Assembly (NCBI GenBank): GCA_037039685.1
Contig: JAWNGF010000002.1
Coordinates: 6,448,001-6,512,000, forward strand
Direction: 5' to 3'
Origin: Ceratobasidium sp. AG-K
Lineage: Eukaryota > Basidiomycota > Agaricomycetes > Cantharellales > Ceratobasidiaceae
DNA length: 64,000 nucleotides
In this document: positions 49,763 through 62,984 of the stretch, in pieces
How the letters are laid out: each line of letters opens with the position of its first letter
How positions within the stretch are numbered: the first letter of the stretch is position 1
Notes under the pieces: model-generated
The model's input: only the letters and a program-made list of their open reading frames with translations
What the model was told of the DNA's origin: nothing
The model's database searches: none
Program-made: the position numbers and the translations under genes

Positions 49763-52709
49763 ATGGATTCACTAACTGCGCCCCTCTCTGCTGCTCTTTC
49801 TGCTATTTTTCCCCGCTCGCCGTTTTCGAACCGGATGACACTCGACAAGGAGGGCGATGCGTTGTTGGACAAGGAGGGCTCGGACGGTGTTGTCAAGAGC
49901 GAGTTTCGTGTTGAAGGCATGACCTGTGGTGCCTGTGTCAAGGTGGGTATATTGGGTGGCAACGGCACTTGCTGACTGTGCACAGTCCATCGAGGGGGGA
50001 CTACAGACACAAGCCGGGATTATCTCCATCCAAGTTGCTCTGCTGGCCGAGCGAGCAATCGTCGAATATGACCCCGTGCTCTGGACAGACGACAAGATTG
50101 CCGAGGTATGTCCACTCCCATACGCATGATGTCTGCTTACACTCGAATAGGAAATATCCGACATGGGCTTCGAGGCTACTCTTATTCCCACTTCTGTCGC
50201 CTCGACTTTATCTCTGCGAATATTCGGCATGACGTGCGGCGCCTGTGTGGCTACCATTGAGAAACAGATCGGCGCTTTGCCCGGCGTTGTCTCGGTTGCG
50301 GTCTCGCTTCCCACCGAACGCGCCCAGATCGACTATAACCGCAACATGATTGGTCCGCGCGAGATTGTCGAGTGCGTCGAGGACTGTGGGTTCGACGCCG
50401 TCTTGGCCGACGAAAACGATGCAACCCAGATGCAGTCGCTCACAAAGATGAAGGAGATCCAAGAGTGGCGTTGGCGCTTCCGGTATAGCCTGGCATTTGC
50501 GATCCCCGTGCTCTTCATTGGCATGATTGCCATGCACATTCCGTTCCTTCGCCCAATCGTCAACCACAAGATATGCACCGGCATCTATGTCGGCGATATC
50601 CTCGTATTCTTCCTCACTCTCCCCGTCCAATTCTGGCTCGCCCAAAAGTTTTATCGAAATGCCTGGAAGTCGCTCCGACATGGCTCGGCCACGATGGACG
50701 TCTTGGTCGTAATGGGCACCACATTGGCATTCATCTACTCGGTCCTCGCCATGGGCTTTGCCATGTTCAACTCGAACCCCGATTTCCGTCCGGCCGTGTT
50801 CTTTGATACGAGCACCATGCTGATCACATTCGTCTCGCTCGGCCGCTATCTCGAGAACCTCGCCAAGGGCAAAACCAGCGCTGCTTTGACCGATTTGATG
50901 GCCCTTGCCCCGTCCATGGCGACCATTTATACCGACGCCCCCGCATGCACCCGCGAAAAGAAGATCGCAACCGAACTCGTTCAGGTCGGAGATACCGTCA
51001 AACTCGTTCCGGGTGACAAGATTCCTGCCGATGGGACTGTACTTCGAGGGTCGTCCACTGTCGACGAGAGCGCCGTTACGGGCGAGCCTGTGCCCGCTTT
51101 GAAACAAGTCGGAGATAGCGTAATTGGAGGGACGGTCAACGGACTCGGGACGTTTGATATGCTCGTCACGCGGGCTGGAAAGGATACCGCTCTAGCACAG
51201 ATTGTCAAGCTCGTCGAAGACGCCCAGACTAGCAAGGCCCCGATCCAGGCGTTTGCGGACAAGGTCGCAGGGTTTTTCGTCCCCACCGTACTCTCCCTTG
51301 CACTCGTCACATTCATCGCCTGGATGGTCGTCGCCTTTTTCATTTGTCCCAATATCGGTTCGCTCCCACCGTTGTTTAGCGCCCCGGGAGAAAGCAAGTT
51401 GGCGGTGTGCTTGAAGATCGGCATCTCGGTCGTCGTCGTCGCTTGCCCCTGTGCGCTTGGTTTGAGTACTCCCACGGCGATCATGGTCGGCACTGGCGTT
51501 GGAGCCCAGAACGGTATTCTCATCAAGGGCGGACGCGCACTCGAGGCGAGCAAAGACGTCAGGACGATCGTATTGGACAAGACCGGGACCATGACCGAAG
51601 GAAAGCTCACGCTCGTCGACTTGGTCTGGGCCGGCGAAGATGGTTCCTCGCTCGATGGACTGGCCGCAGACGGAACTACGACCCGCCGAGATGTCTTGGC
51701 AATGGTCGCCGTGGCCGAAGCTCGCTCCGAACACCCTCTCGCCCGGGCTATTGCGGTATACGGCAAAGAGATCCTCGGGGCCCATTCCGAACCTACCATC
51801 GACTCGTTTGAGAGCGTTACTGGTGCGGGAGTCAAGGCCCGCATGACGCTTCCCTCGAATGTCGGCCGCACGCTCTACGTCGGCTCGGCTGCGTTTGTTT
51901 CCGACGGCCACCTCCCAGCTTCCCTCCAATCCTTCACCGACTCGCAATCTTCGCGCGGCCGAACAGTCGTATTCGCTAGTATCGGCACGTCCAAACTCCC
52001 CGTCCTCGCCGTCGCCCTATCCGACATCGCCAAGCCGAGCGCAGCACCTGCAATCAAGGCCCTCCAAGCCATGGGCATCGAAGTCTGCATGATGACGGGC
52101 GATAGCGCTCCTACTGCCTATGCGATCGCCGCTGACGTTGGTATCCCCCGCTCGTGCGTCTGGGCCGGGATGAGTCCCAAGGGCAAAGCGACCGTCGTGA
52201 CCGAACTGATGGAAAAGTCGAAACACAAGGGCGGGGTTGCCATGGTCGGAGACGGAATCAACGATTCCCCAGCCCTCGTTGCTGCCAATGTCGGAATTGC
52301 CCTCGCCAGCGGAACGAGCGTTGCGGTCGAAGCAGCCGACATTGTCCTCATGCGCGCAAACTTGTTGGACGTCGTAGCCGCCCTACACCTCTCCCGCGCC
52401 ATCTTTTCCACGATCCGACGGAACCTCGTCTGGGCGTGCATCTACAACGTCCTCGGAATTCCACTCGCCATGGGTGTATTCCTACCCTGGGGCGTGCATC
52501 TTCATCCGATGGTCGCCGGCGCGGCGATGGCGTCTTCGAGTGTGAGCGTCGTGAGTTCGAGTTTGCTGCTCAAGTGGTGGAAGAGGCCCGAAGAGTGTGG
52601 CGAGGGTGGTGCTGAGCAGGAGAGTTGGGGAGAGTGGGTGAGGGGTTTGGTTGGAAGGAAGAGGGAGGGGTATGAGCAGCTTCCTGTTGAGATGGAGGAT
52701 CGGGTATAG
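49763..52709 (+). CDS. CCC2: Copper-exporting P1B-type ATPase (CCC2/ATP7 family)
   Basis: Pumps Cu(I) from cytosol into the late Golgi lumen to load multicopper oxidases such as laccases and the iron-uptake ferroxidase. Exons 49763-49942, 49986-50105 and 50151-52709, 952 aa, consensus splice sites. Two N-terminal heavy-metal-binding domains, each with GMTCGAC; the copper transport motif CPC (ACPCALGLSTPTA); the phosphatase loop TGEP; phosphorylation motif DKTGTMTEG; nucleotide-binding SEHPLA; hinge GDGINDSPAL. Eight membrane helices are expected. Start chosen at ATG 49763 (MDSLTAPLSAAL), the first in frame before HMA1. Length fits the fungal family. Confidence 0.96.
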
Positions 52710-55700
52710 GTGTGGATAGAGGCTAGAAGGATGAGGTGAAGATGGAGTATTCTAGGTGTGCGATCGAGGTGTCATAAATTGTCTTATTTATTGGCTGGGT
52801 TCGGGATTCGCTTTTTGGATACAGTTTCAGTCTTGAATACACGTTTCTGGAATATTAATCTTGTGGGTGGGATCTTGAGTCAGCACCGAGTCAGGTCTGT
52901 TGGTGGGATGCGGCCTTGCGCGATGCACGAGGCGAGTAAGCGCATAGCCCCCTGAACCCCGGCGCTTAAGAACCAAGTCAAGTAAATACCCATTACTCAT
53001 GCTCGAAGCTTAGAACGTGAAAACACTTGGTCAGAATGGGTATTAGTAGGATTTGAAGTGAATTATTCCAATTGGGATCCAATAAATCGGGCAAAGCGAG
53101 TATGAGCGAATTTTGACACTTTTTTCAGTCAACACACGAGGCGCGCAAAGCCGATCGCCTATGCCCATCCATACCCATTTGCCCCCCAGTCCAGGATCCA
53201 TAGCGATAACAGGTATTTGAGAACAAGGCCTGGAACCAAGTTGGATGGTTTCGTATGCATTTCCTGGTGGATCTGTTGACAGGCGCGCAGACTCGACCAG
53301 CCCGCCCATACTTTTGCCTGATTAGCTGGTGGTTGGAACCGGGGCTTTAAGACCCCCGAAATGCCTCAGAGGTTAACGTACTTTAAATACCTCTCCCAGA
53401 CGGACTAAGTCCGCCTATCGCGCTGTTCACACTCAATCCCTTCGCTTAGCTCAAGAGGGTTGTGGAGTACTGTGCTAGGCGCCAGGCGCGCTAGAAGTGG
53501 GTGCCAAAGGCCAAGAGGATTTTCAAACCCCTCACCCCAAAAACAACGTCCACAACGCCTATCTCAGGCTCGTCCGGCGACTCTGGCCGCAAGTGCTCAT
53601 ACTCATGCCTCATACCCTGGGTCTGAGCCAGCTCAGGAGGTCACCCTCACTCGAGTCAAACGCAGTTGTTGGGCCCTGCTGACTCGTCGTTACGCGCACG
53701 CTCATCTTCATGGCTACGTTATGACGACCGCATGTTGCGAGCCCAACCTGTCTAGTAAGGTTAGTGCTGAGCGGTTGGCCTCGGAGGCCACGTCCCCGAG
53801 GTCCATATGGTGCAGCATCACTGGATATCGAAGGCTTCCTGGCGGCAGGGGACTGATGGCTTGATGCCGATGCGTACTTTTCGAGGCGGCTTGATGCTAG
53901 TTCCTGGACTAAGCCCGTCTAGAATCGTTTAGAACCTCAGGAGCATGACTTCTTGGCTTGACGAATTCTGCAATTGTCGATTCGAAGTGTCGATCAAAGC
54001 AAATTCTTCAAGACTGCGCCCTCGGTGGTTGACTCCCGGCTCACCCTGCTGATCTCTCGCACCACAACGTCGGCTGTGGCATGTACTACTGTGCGAAATC
54101 GTACGAGGGGCCACGCTATAAATGTGCATGTCCATCATTGTGTTTGATCACCCCTCGACGCCTCCGCCACCTTCTCTTCATCTTGATCCCCACGCCGTTG
54201 CAGTTTGCCCCGGTACCTCTCGAGCGCCTCCGTTCTCCACACACGTGCTTATGAGCGACCAACCACCGCCGCCACCACCCACCGAACCTTCCACTGGCGA
54301 TTCTGGCGGAAATACCTCCACCAATGGCCCTCTTACCAAAGCACTTTACGGGATCCGATTGTGATCAACCACGTCAGAGAAGAGTAATGTATGGACTTTG
54401 ACGTTTGCCTTTACTCGGGCTTGTTAACATGCGTTCTTTAGAGAGAGTTATCCGTCCGATATATGCACCTTCCCCCCTAGCTTCTTACCTCCCACTATAG
54501 ACCGAATACCCTCCGTTACTCCGTTTGTTGATCTCAATGCAGCGCTACCGAAGGTATATTGTCCAGACCTCGATGCTGATGAGAGTGGGGCCGGCTCGCC
54601 GAGCAGGAGCCGATGTAGGGGCCGAAGCTCGCGGTTCGCGATCGGGTGGACGAACTGCGATGGTATAGCCTTCGGGTCAGGCGGATGCGAAGATGACTTT
54701 TGCTGGGGTTGATCATTGTGTCATGGGTCTCCTGTCTTGCACTTTGTTTTTTGAATGTCAAGTTGTCCTTCAGCTGGTTAGATCAGGGTGAATTAGTAAG
54801 CTGAGAGCTGATCACTTAACCGGCGGTGGTGCTTTTCGAACCGCGGCCCGGGGTTATTATATGATTAACCGCGCCACTCAAAGGTAGGATGAGAAGTGGA
54901 TACCACGTGATAAAATTACTCCCTCTATATCTCTCCAAAATGCCGATATTACAGCTTGGGGGCTCGCAGGCGCCACGAATAACAGGAAACCTCTCTTCTT
55001 GTGCATTTTTAGCTCATTTTTACTAGCAGGATGCTGAGAAAACCACTGTCACGTGATACCCGAACTTATCCGCGGATGGTCCATGCTACTCCCTACTCAG
55101 AGGTCACGCCCACCAAATCCGTACTTATTCAATTCGGCGATCAACCACAGCACAGCCACACATTCACTATAACGTAACGGTGCAGGCATCGTTGTGTGAC
55201 AGCCCCATAACTTGGCACGTACATCTTGGACATGATGCTGATCTCACACAAGGGCCGATGATGGATAACTGACCTCGTGCCAGGTTCTTCAGAATCCAAG
55301 TGGCTAGCCTATCTCGAGAACGTGTGACCCCAGAACGTCTCCTATGATTTAACTTTGGACCAATCACTGACTCGAGCGACCTACTGAGTTTTGGGGTGTC
55401 CTGTATTTCTCGGTTCAACTCCACAGTCTCGCATCATTATTATGGGGTACAAATCCGATCTTTCTGAACGGGGGACAAAGGAAGGTCGATGATTAGCTCA
55501 ATTGCTCAAATTAAACTTCCCCAATCAGGCGACTTTCACAGGGGGGCTACTCTTCGTTGTGGCAGTGTGGATTCAATGGCTATTGCGTCCCCTGCGGACG
55601 CTGTGGCGCGATGCCTTCGATCATGTTTGCTGAGTGATCGACCTTCGTTTGTTAGCCTAAATGTGCAAGAAGACCAGGTCACTGTGCCTACCCTAGTGAA

Positions 55701-57857
55701 CAGCTGGGAAAATATATCACGGGAGAGGAGAGTTGCCTCCCCACCCCTGTGCACAGACCGCCTTGCTAATCTTACGCACCTCATATGTGAGTCTTTGCCA
55801 GAGTTCGTAGTATGCGGCAGGCTAATCATATGCTACTCAGTAGCGAGCTCTAGTTGCGTTTAGCTGTACTACTTTACTTAGCCTATATAGTCAACATGGA
55901 CCCTCATCCCCCAGCGGAGAACCCTATTAACGTTCCCGCTGGTGCCGCCGAGCCTCCGTGTCCTTTGCTGAAATCACTCCGTGGTGCAGTTATCTTTTAA
56001 TAGCATATGTTACGCCTAGCCATCGTAGGTCTTATTTCAGACGTGGGAGTTATAAACGCTAATGCCTTACTGTAATCAACACTGGCATATCTGCCCTACG
56101 TTAGCATTCTCACGTATCGAAACCTTCGCTTCCTGGCTCTAATTTTCTTCATCTATCAACCATCTGCGTCACCCGCAAGCTAGGCCTTGGTTATTTATAC
56201 GCAAGCAACGGGCACCTGCTTTCCATACCACTTATTCGTGAAGCTGTTTCTGAAGTGCCTGTATGCAAGGTGTGGTGTTGTAGAAATATTGCCTCGCTTT
56301 ATATTGGATTCAATATTGTCATGCGGCTTGTCACGATCCCTAAAGTAGATTGCACGTGTGGGAGGTCTGACCGGATGACCTCCAAGGGGGGGGCAAGCAT
56401 ATCCCGTAAAATATATGTAATCGACGAATGGCAAAAATGTATTGTACCCTATAGCCTTTGGAGGCAAACGAGAACTTTGTACCAAACCTTTGTCAGGGCG
56501 ATGACTGGGACATCATACGGATACTTCCCATTCGAGTCACACTGGTTCTCTTGGCGATGTGACCCTTGTGTCCTTGATAACTCAAAGAGTAAGAATCAGT
56601 CTCCAGATATCCGATTGAGCCTTGCTTGAGTATGATGTACTCTGCTCTTTGCCTCAGTGCAGACTCCGTAGCTAACCCGCGTGATTTGCATGCCCTATTT
56701 AGTGGGACCCACTCTGTTCCGGTACCGCAGTCGATGAAGGGAGCTCGGCTGCGAATAAAACTTAATATAACCCAGTTTATCGTGGTTTGTTAACAAGCGA
56801 CCTGCCCCACATGAGTTCCATTGTTGGTTCAACATACGGTCGATCTCTGTGTGAAAAGGTGACTGAATACGCAATTCGCCTCGCTCATATCAAACAAATG
56901 CTGTATGGCGATCAAGATACTCATTTCCAGCCTAGAGTAGCAACTTGACAAATTGAATATGCAGCTGGCTGCAAATTTCCACTTCGAGTTGAATGCTAGA
57001 ACCTCTGGCCTCTGCCGGAACAAGGGTATCTTCGGCTAGTAAAATTACAATCACCTCGAATAGCGTGAACCATGCGCTATGCGCTCATCTCTCCTTTCCC
57101 TCACCATTAGTCTGCTAAATACCCACTACACGCTACCATGTGTCATGGCTTTCAAAGCCAGATTCCGACATCGGGCATGCCATTTTCGCCTTAATCCATA
57201 GGGCTTCTGGTGCTATACTAGTCATATTCCTCGCAAACCCAGCCCGTTCGTCCCACCCAGCTGAAAGCAACTAGTCCAGTCTAGGTTGAGCCGGAGTTAG
57301 CCTGAGCATCGCGAGTTCTTTGCTCTTTATCTCCGCGAACTGACTGAAAGTGCTGCTCCGTTGAATACGGCGCGCCTTAGTAGAATTACCTGGTAAATTT
57401 GTGGTCAAGTCGCTTCTTACATGTTGTTCATTATTCGTAAGCGTTTAAGAAAGCTATTGAGGGGGAACCAGGACCCTGGATTATTGTGGTTGAGGCATCC
57501 TCAGTTCCGGACATCAAATGCACCAATCAGTGTGCTGGAAACTTGGAGTTGCATAGCACTTAATGTCCGAAAAATAGAGGATGCTTCACCTACGACAATC
57601 CGGGTTCCTGGGGAGCCGCAATGAGGCCTTGTTTGAGATGCCTAAGACCGGGCAAAACTATCGAGCCTCCGCAAGCTATGCCCCATGTCTATGCTTATAT
57701 AACCCCTACATATTTCTATTTCATACCTTTGAACCTGTGGGATACAATGTTGTAACTCGAAAGTGACATCTCAACTGAGACCCAACCTCATCATAAAGAT
57801 GAAGAACTTTGCGCCACAGTGTTCGCGCCTCTTGGTCTAGGGTGCAGATGTGGGACG
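52710..57857. other. About 5 kb without a supported gene
   Basis: Open frames are short (54122-54364, 53460-53864, 55489-55863, 56255-56629) and match no family I know. The ATG at 54251 opens a Pro/Ser/Gly-rich peptide ending NGPLTKALYGIRL that could be a first exon. A tRNA-like stretch near 54830-54890 does not fold properly. I see no repeat with clear ends. Confidence 0.4.
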
Positions 57858-59512
57858 CTATGCGAGTGTTGTACTACCAATGGAGTTCAATATATGTGTC
57901 GTGATGGCCATGGTTCTGCAGGCCATGGATTCCATCAACTCACAGATTCCCATCTCTAACTTGTTCGGCGATTCGGCTTTTCTCATCCGAGCAAGGACAC
58001 TATCCCGATAATTCTGGGCGGGCGTGTTCGAGCTGTTGTTTCCTTCCGGGAGATTCGGACCTGGTGGCGGCGTGTGGGGCGCTGGGTTATGTGTTCCACT
58101 GGGGTTGGTGGGTTCTCTAGGTGTGGGGTCCTTAATATCGGAATGGTTGCTGGTAGTGTCGACGTTTTGACCCATCGGTGGTCGTTTATTGTTCTGTTCT
58201 GGTGTGGTGGGACACAATTGGCCCCGCTGACGCTGTACTCGTCGATGGGTAAAAGCATAGACAAGAAGCAGAATGAGCGAAACAGCGCCAACTACGATTC
58301 CAGCAATAGCTCCTGGCTTTAGGCTAATGTTTGAGTCGTGAGTTGGTTGAACGCTACATGTTTATCAGCCTCAGGTAGGCACCGCGGGACACACGACAGA
58401 CTGTGGGAATCACCTTATAATTGGTACCTGTAGATATCGAAAAAAGTCCAGTGTTGCATACTTTCCGTTTACGTCCTCGTGGGTAATATTAATTGTATGA
58501 GTTCCAGCGGGTAAATGCAATTTCGACCATATGAGTCTTTGAGCCAGCTATTTGAGGGCCGCTTAGTCGTGTTTGTGACAGGGCTTTATATAGTGAGGAC
58601 CTACGAGGGTAGGCGAGTACCCGCTTGCGATTTCCCCCTCGTCGTTGTCAACGCGAATTCGAACAAAGCCGTGATTTTCATTAGTGTCGGCAAAGTACCA
58701 AATATCGGTGCCGTTGAATTCGAACTGGACGCTTGCCCCTGCTGACTGGGTGAACCAGCGATTCCTGCTATAGAAGAGGCCCTCCTATGCATACACGGAT
58801 AAGAACCTAGCAGGACAAGCAACGTACTCGTGAGATTACGCACAGTTTCCATACGCCAATCATTCTCTGAAAAGCGCATCCTCGAGTCGCTACTGTTGAG
58901 GATAAGCGCATCATTTGGGACCGCTGAAGCCGTGCTTGAATCATAGTCAACATTCAATATCAATCGTCGCGCAACAAGGCGACTCACGGGCCTGCGTAAA
59001 GGGGTGCGGTTCCCCCATGGCCCTCAGTTAATACCCTATGTTTCAAGCCGAGCTAAGGATTTGGCAGCAATTGGAGTAGAGGGATCGCGTACGTTACATA
59101 GTCGATCATGATGATAACCCCCATGGGGCCGGGATGCTGAATAACTAGCTGGTGGTCCCCTTCTGTAAAATTCTTGGCCCATACGGGCTGGCGATACATT
59201 GGTATTGGGCTCGTCAAGTTCACTATTTCAGGGGGGAGTCCATCCAGGAATACATTTGCTGAACCAAGCTCTGCAGTTTTGTCCGCATAATAAATTGCCG
59301 AACTCCCTATACGTATATAGGGAGCTCATCAAGGCCAGTAAAAAAAATAAGCGAATATGGGTACCTTGAAAAAACATCATTGCTTGGCTGCTTGGGGTTG
59401 CTGAGTAGTGTGAGGTTGTGAAGTAATGCTCTCGAATAGTTGCGCCCGGACCCCAGCTCCCAAAATACTGAAAGTATGTATCATCAACGCTCTCTGCAGT
59501 TGAATGAGACAT
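57858..59512 (-). CDS. Single-pass surface membrane protein with two beta-sandwich-like domains
   Basis: Minus strand, start ATG at 59512 (MSHSTAESVDDTYFQYFGSW), first intron beginning at 59364 (GTACCC). Read through splice motifs: an ectodomain with GSSAIYYADKT, NVFLDGLPP and QPVWAKNFTEGDHQLVIQHPG; a second domain with QFEFNGTDIWYFADTNENHGFVRI and LHLPAGTHTINITHEDVNG; a transmembrane helix PGAIAGIVVGAVSLILLLVY (about 58255-58325); and a Pro/Asn-rich cytoplasmic tail. The ectodomain blocks resemble a large Agaricomycete family of membrane proteins with galactose-binding-like folds; ligand unknown. No clear signal peptide in the first exon, so an upstream exon may be missing. Exon boundaries between 58330 and 59365 are approximate. 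Confidence 0.7.
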
Positions 59513-60023
59513 CGTGAGTCAGGTGGAGAGCCGACTAAGTTATCTCTTTAACGAAGTCTGGTGGATGTCGACTGCAAGACCCAAGTTAGACGCCCAGGTA
59601 CAGCAATCACGTCAAGCCATTGTCACAAGCTATTCCCATCCTGGAATAAAGAATATGGCTCATAGGATGTAGGCGTGTTGGATGCTTTAGTTGTGTAAAC
59701 ATGTGTGCGTTCATTTTTCACGACTGCTTTGACGTGGAGACCAATAATAGCAAGAGCTGCACGTACCGTGAAAAGATGAAAGACCGCATTCTGAGCGGCT
59801 CACCCAGACAATTGCAACTGTATGGATCTGCTCGAAACTTCCGGGTAGCAACTTACGAATTGAGGTGTGGTTACCTAAGACCACCATCCGTTGTATTTCA
59901 AATAGTTGCCACTTGGTTCTAGTGGCGAACCACGACACTACCCAAGTGGCTATCCTATCTGTACTGAGCTGGTCCTCTCTGCGTAATCGGTACAGTGTTT
60001 GATACATATTTGGTTGTTATATT
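59513..60023. other. Divergent intergenic region
   Basis: Lies between the starts of the minus-strand membrane protein and the plus-strand helicase, so it should hold both promoters. No clear TATA pair or repeat was found. Confidence 0.4.
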
Positions 60024-62296
60024 ATGTCACTTCTGGGGTCATTCAAGCAATTTCGGCGTTGCGCCACCTCCAACGCCGGGGAATCAGATGCCCCAAACCT
60101 CGGCCGACTGCACTTACATATCAGAAATATTTCTCTGGGCACGAGGAAACCAGTCAGATCTCGCGCTGTACGCTCAAAAACACGAACTGGCGACGTTATC
60201 TCTCAGGATGGGAGACAGATCGTTTTGACTGCGGAACAGCAGTCTTTACTTGACAAAATTGTTAAGGACAAACAGAGCCTGTTTTTTACGGGTTCGGCTG
60301 GTTAGTATATTCTTTATTCTATCATCCCAATGCACCTAAAAATACAGTTTTTAGGTACCGGCAAATCGATTTTGCTCAAGGAGACAATCCGCCGGCTTCG
60401 TGCAAACGGTCGTCGAGTGGCGGTGACGGCGAGCACAGGAATCGCCGCTCTAAATATTGGAGGTACCACTTTGCATTCGTTTTCTGGGAAGCATTTTCCC
60501 CCTTTGACCTCGGATAGCCAAGTCTTATAATTGTGTGTACAGGTATCGGATTAGGGAAACTTCCTGAGGATAAGCTGATGGCGCGAGTGGCTGGCTCGCG
60601 AGTCACACTTCGGCGTTGGCGTGAGACTGAGGTCCTGGTTATTGATGAAAGCGAGTTGTGGATTTAACTGTCCTCGGCCCGTCACTGACTGCTACGATCT
60701 AGTTTCGATGGTGAATGGTGCGCTTTTAGACTTAGTTGATAGGGTGGCGAGAGCATTGCGAAGGAACACTAAACCGTTTGGTGGCATTCAGGTGATGACA
60801 TCGTTTCAATAATATAGCGATTCCTATTTACAACAAGGAACCGATCCATTTAGCTGGTGGTTTCTGGAGACTTTTTTCAGCTCCCCCCAGTGTCCGATAG
60901 CGACGAATTTGGGAAAAAACAAAATTGCACGTTCGCGTTTGAAGCAGAATGCTGGGGGAAGGTATTTCCTCAGGCGTATAAACTGAATCAGGTCTTCCGA
61001 CAAACCGATAAAAGTACGTTTTTTGCTTCGTGGCGGTGACCAAATTTGGTCCAATGCGATATCCTCACGGGAAAACTTTGCCAGAGCTAATCAACTTATT
61101 GAACGAAATGCGCGTTGGGGCTGTTTCTGAAAAGTCAACCCAATTACTCTCGAAGCTTTCCCGACCACTCGATTGTAGCGATGGAATAGAGCCAACCGAA
61201 ATATTTCCTTTGCGAAGAGAGGTTGAAAGAGCCAATAATATGCAAATAATAAGACTGAGGGGCATCGGGTTTGCATATTCTGCGGTGGACAGGTATGGGA
61301 CAGACACATTTGGAAACCCGATTTTGCCGGCTCAGGGCGAGGCGATACTTGAACAAATGGTTCCCAAGGTACTGGGCCTTCGGGTAAGTAGTATTATACT
61401 TATGGTTAACTTTTCAGGTGCTCATGATTCATTTGAATAGATCGGAGCGCAGGTGATGTGTGTAAACGTATGATGGTTCAACTTCATTTATGCCACTACG
61501 CTCAACCATTCGTTGACTGCTTGGTGGCAGAACATTTCAGGCTCCGATCTTGTGAATGGCTCTCGAGGCTATATCATAGACTTTATGACTCCACAGCAGG
61601 CCTGGGAGCAAGGATTTCCAATCGCCGGGTCCGCCGTCGAGACTAATGAAGCGGACGCTACGCAGGCGCCCCTCGTCAAGAAGATGTTTCGAGGATCGAA
61701 ATGGCCACTTGTTCATTTCCTGTCTAGCGGGAAATACCTAGTGACACCCATCGACTTTCGACATGAAAACGATGTCGGAGGCTTGAAGGCGCTGAGACGA
61801 CAAGTGAGTTTTGTAGCTGGAGACACCGGGCTTTGCTTGGCCTAAGATTTTTATTTAGGTCCCATTAGTTCTAGCTTGGGCGATGACGGTGAGTCGCCCC
61901 CATCCCTTTTACTAAGTAGTCGATTCAGCTGCTGTACATTCGCCAACAGATTCACAAAGCACAGGGTCAGACAATCGATCGTCTCAAAGTCGACTTGAGA
62001 AACGCTTTTGCTGATGGGCAAGGTGAGCTGCTGGGTTATCCTCGATCGACGTGAGCTGACGCCGGTATCGGAAAGCGTACGTCGCGGTTTCGAGATGCAA
62101 GTCGTTGAATGGACTTCAAGTAGTGAATTTCTCGCCCGACTCGGTTTTTGTAAATCAAAAGTGTGTGGTTATTTACTTTGATACCCTGTGTTTGCTAGAT
62201 GATGGTCGGATCAGGGTCCTCGAGTGGGATAGAAATTTGTCTATCGCACCAATGACCAACGACATTCGAAAGTGGGTAAACAACAGACCTTTTTGA
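60024..62296 (+). CDS. PIF1: PIF1-family DNA helicase, probably mitochondrial
   Basis: A 5'-to-3' superfamily 1B helicase that maintains mitochondrial DNA and/or telomeres. Start ATG 60024; the first residues [19 protein letters not shown] look like a mitochondrial presequence. Motifs: Walker A GSAGTGKS (split by intron 60301-60354), [20 protein letters not shown], motif II VLVIDE followed by [44 protein letters not shown], and the C-terminal [32 protein letters not shown] and RVLEWDR. Introns break most of these. Intron 60487-60542 starts GG and intron 60651-60702 starts GC. The C-terminus after [27 protein letters not shown] is the best reading. Confidence 0.9.
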
Positions 62297-62984
62297 TATC
62301 TTCTCTGGGCTTATCCGCTCCCCGTGTGTTTTAACAGGTAGTACCCTCACGAACTCAATCATATCTTGTCTTGAGTCTTGCAGTAGTTCGCGTTTTTGTA
62401 CCAACCGAGCTAGTAGAGAGTTAGCCGAGAGAGATGTACGCCGTTGCAGAGTTTGAGATTCTGGTTTCAATCAAGTTTTGGTTTTGACCTATAGCTACGA
62501 AGAGTCAGTGGCCATGCTACCTCTACTTGAGACCGGGGGAAGCGGCGTGCGCGGCAGCCCTGGTTCATGGGCGAGCCGAAAGTAGCTCCCAATCTCTGAG
62601 AGCTTGCGTTAGTGTTGAGGAGGATACCGATGCCGAAAGGACGGAGCCCCGAGTTCCCGACCGCGTCGCCGCACATCACCAAGTCAGATCGACGGGAAAC
62701 GGCACAAACTTGATCTTAATCAGCACCAATATGGCACGCTATCACGTGAACCACGTGAGCGGCCCCCGTCAACTGCGACCATGTGCCACACACCGATGCC
62801 GAGGATATTTTTGAGCTTCTAGGGCTCATCAACGTCATGCCTTATCACATTCGGCAAGCTGTTGAGGAAAGAATTACTTGTGGGAAGCCACGCTACACTG
62901 CAGTCGAAAATAACCCCTTGTAATTTAATGCAAGCCAATCCAACTGGTGAGCATCGCGTTGTGCTTACCCAGTCGGGTTCGAAT
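62297..62984. other. Intergenic or first-exon region of the MFS gene
   Basis: No recognised gene. The MFS frame at 62985 has an in-frame stop just upstream and no ATG, so its first exon probably lies in this stretch. I cannot place it. Confidence 0.4.

Noticed and set aside
51192..51947. Long minus-strand frames opposite the copper ATPase
   Set aside because: Codon-shadow frames of a GC-rich real gene. No family features.
53460..53864. 134-codon frame with basic/Ser-rich product
   Set aside because: No recognisable domain, no splice context, and overlapping alternative frames.
54122..54364. Proline-rich small ORF as a gene
   Set aside because: No family signature and no clear splice partner. 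Mentioned only within the intergenic entry.
54830..54890. tRNA-like sequence on the minus strand (GGTTCGAA with a GTGGCGCGG block)
   Set aside because: No matching acceptor stem and a poor T stem. At best an old tRNA-derived remnant.
55896..56000. 34-codon ORF starting MDPHPP as a pheromone precursor
   Set aside because: Ends GAVIF with no Cys four from the end. No other support.
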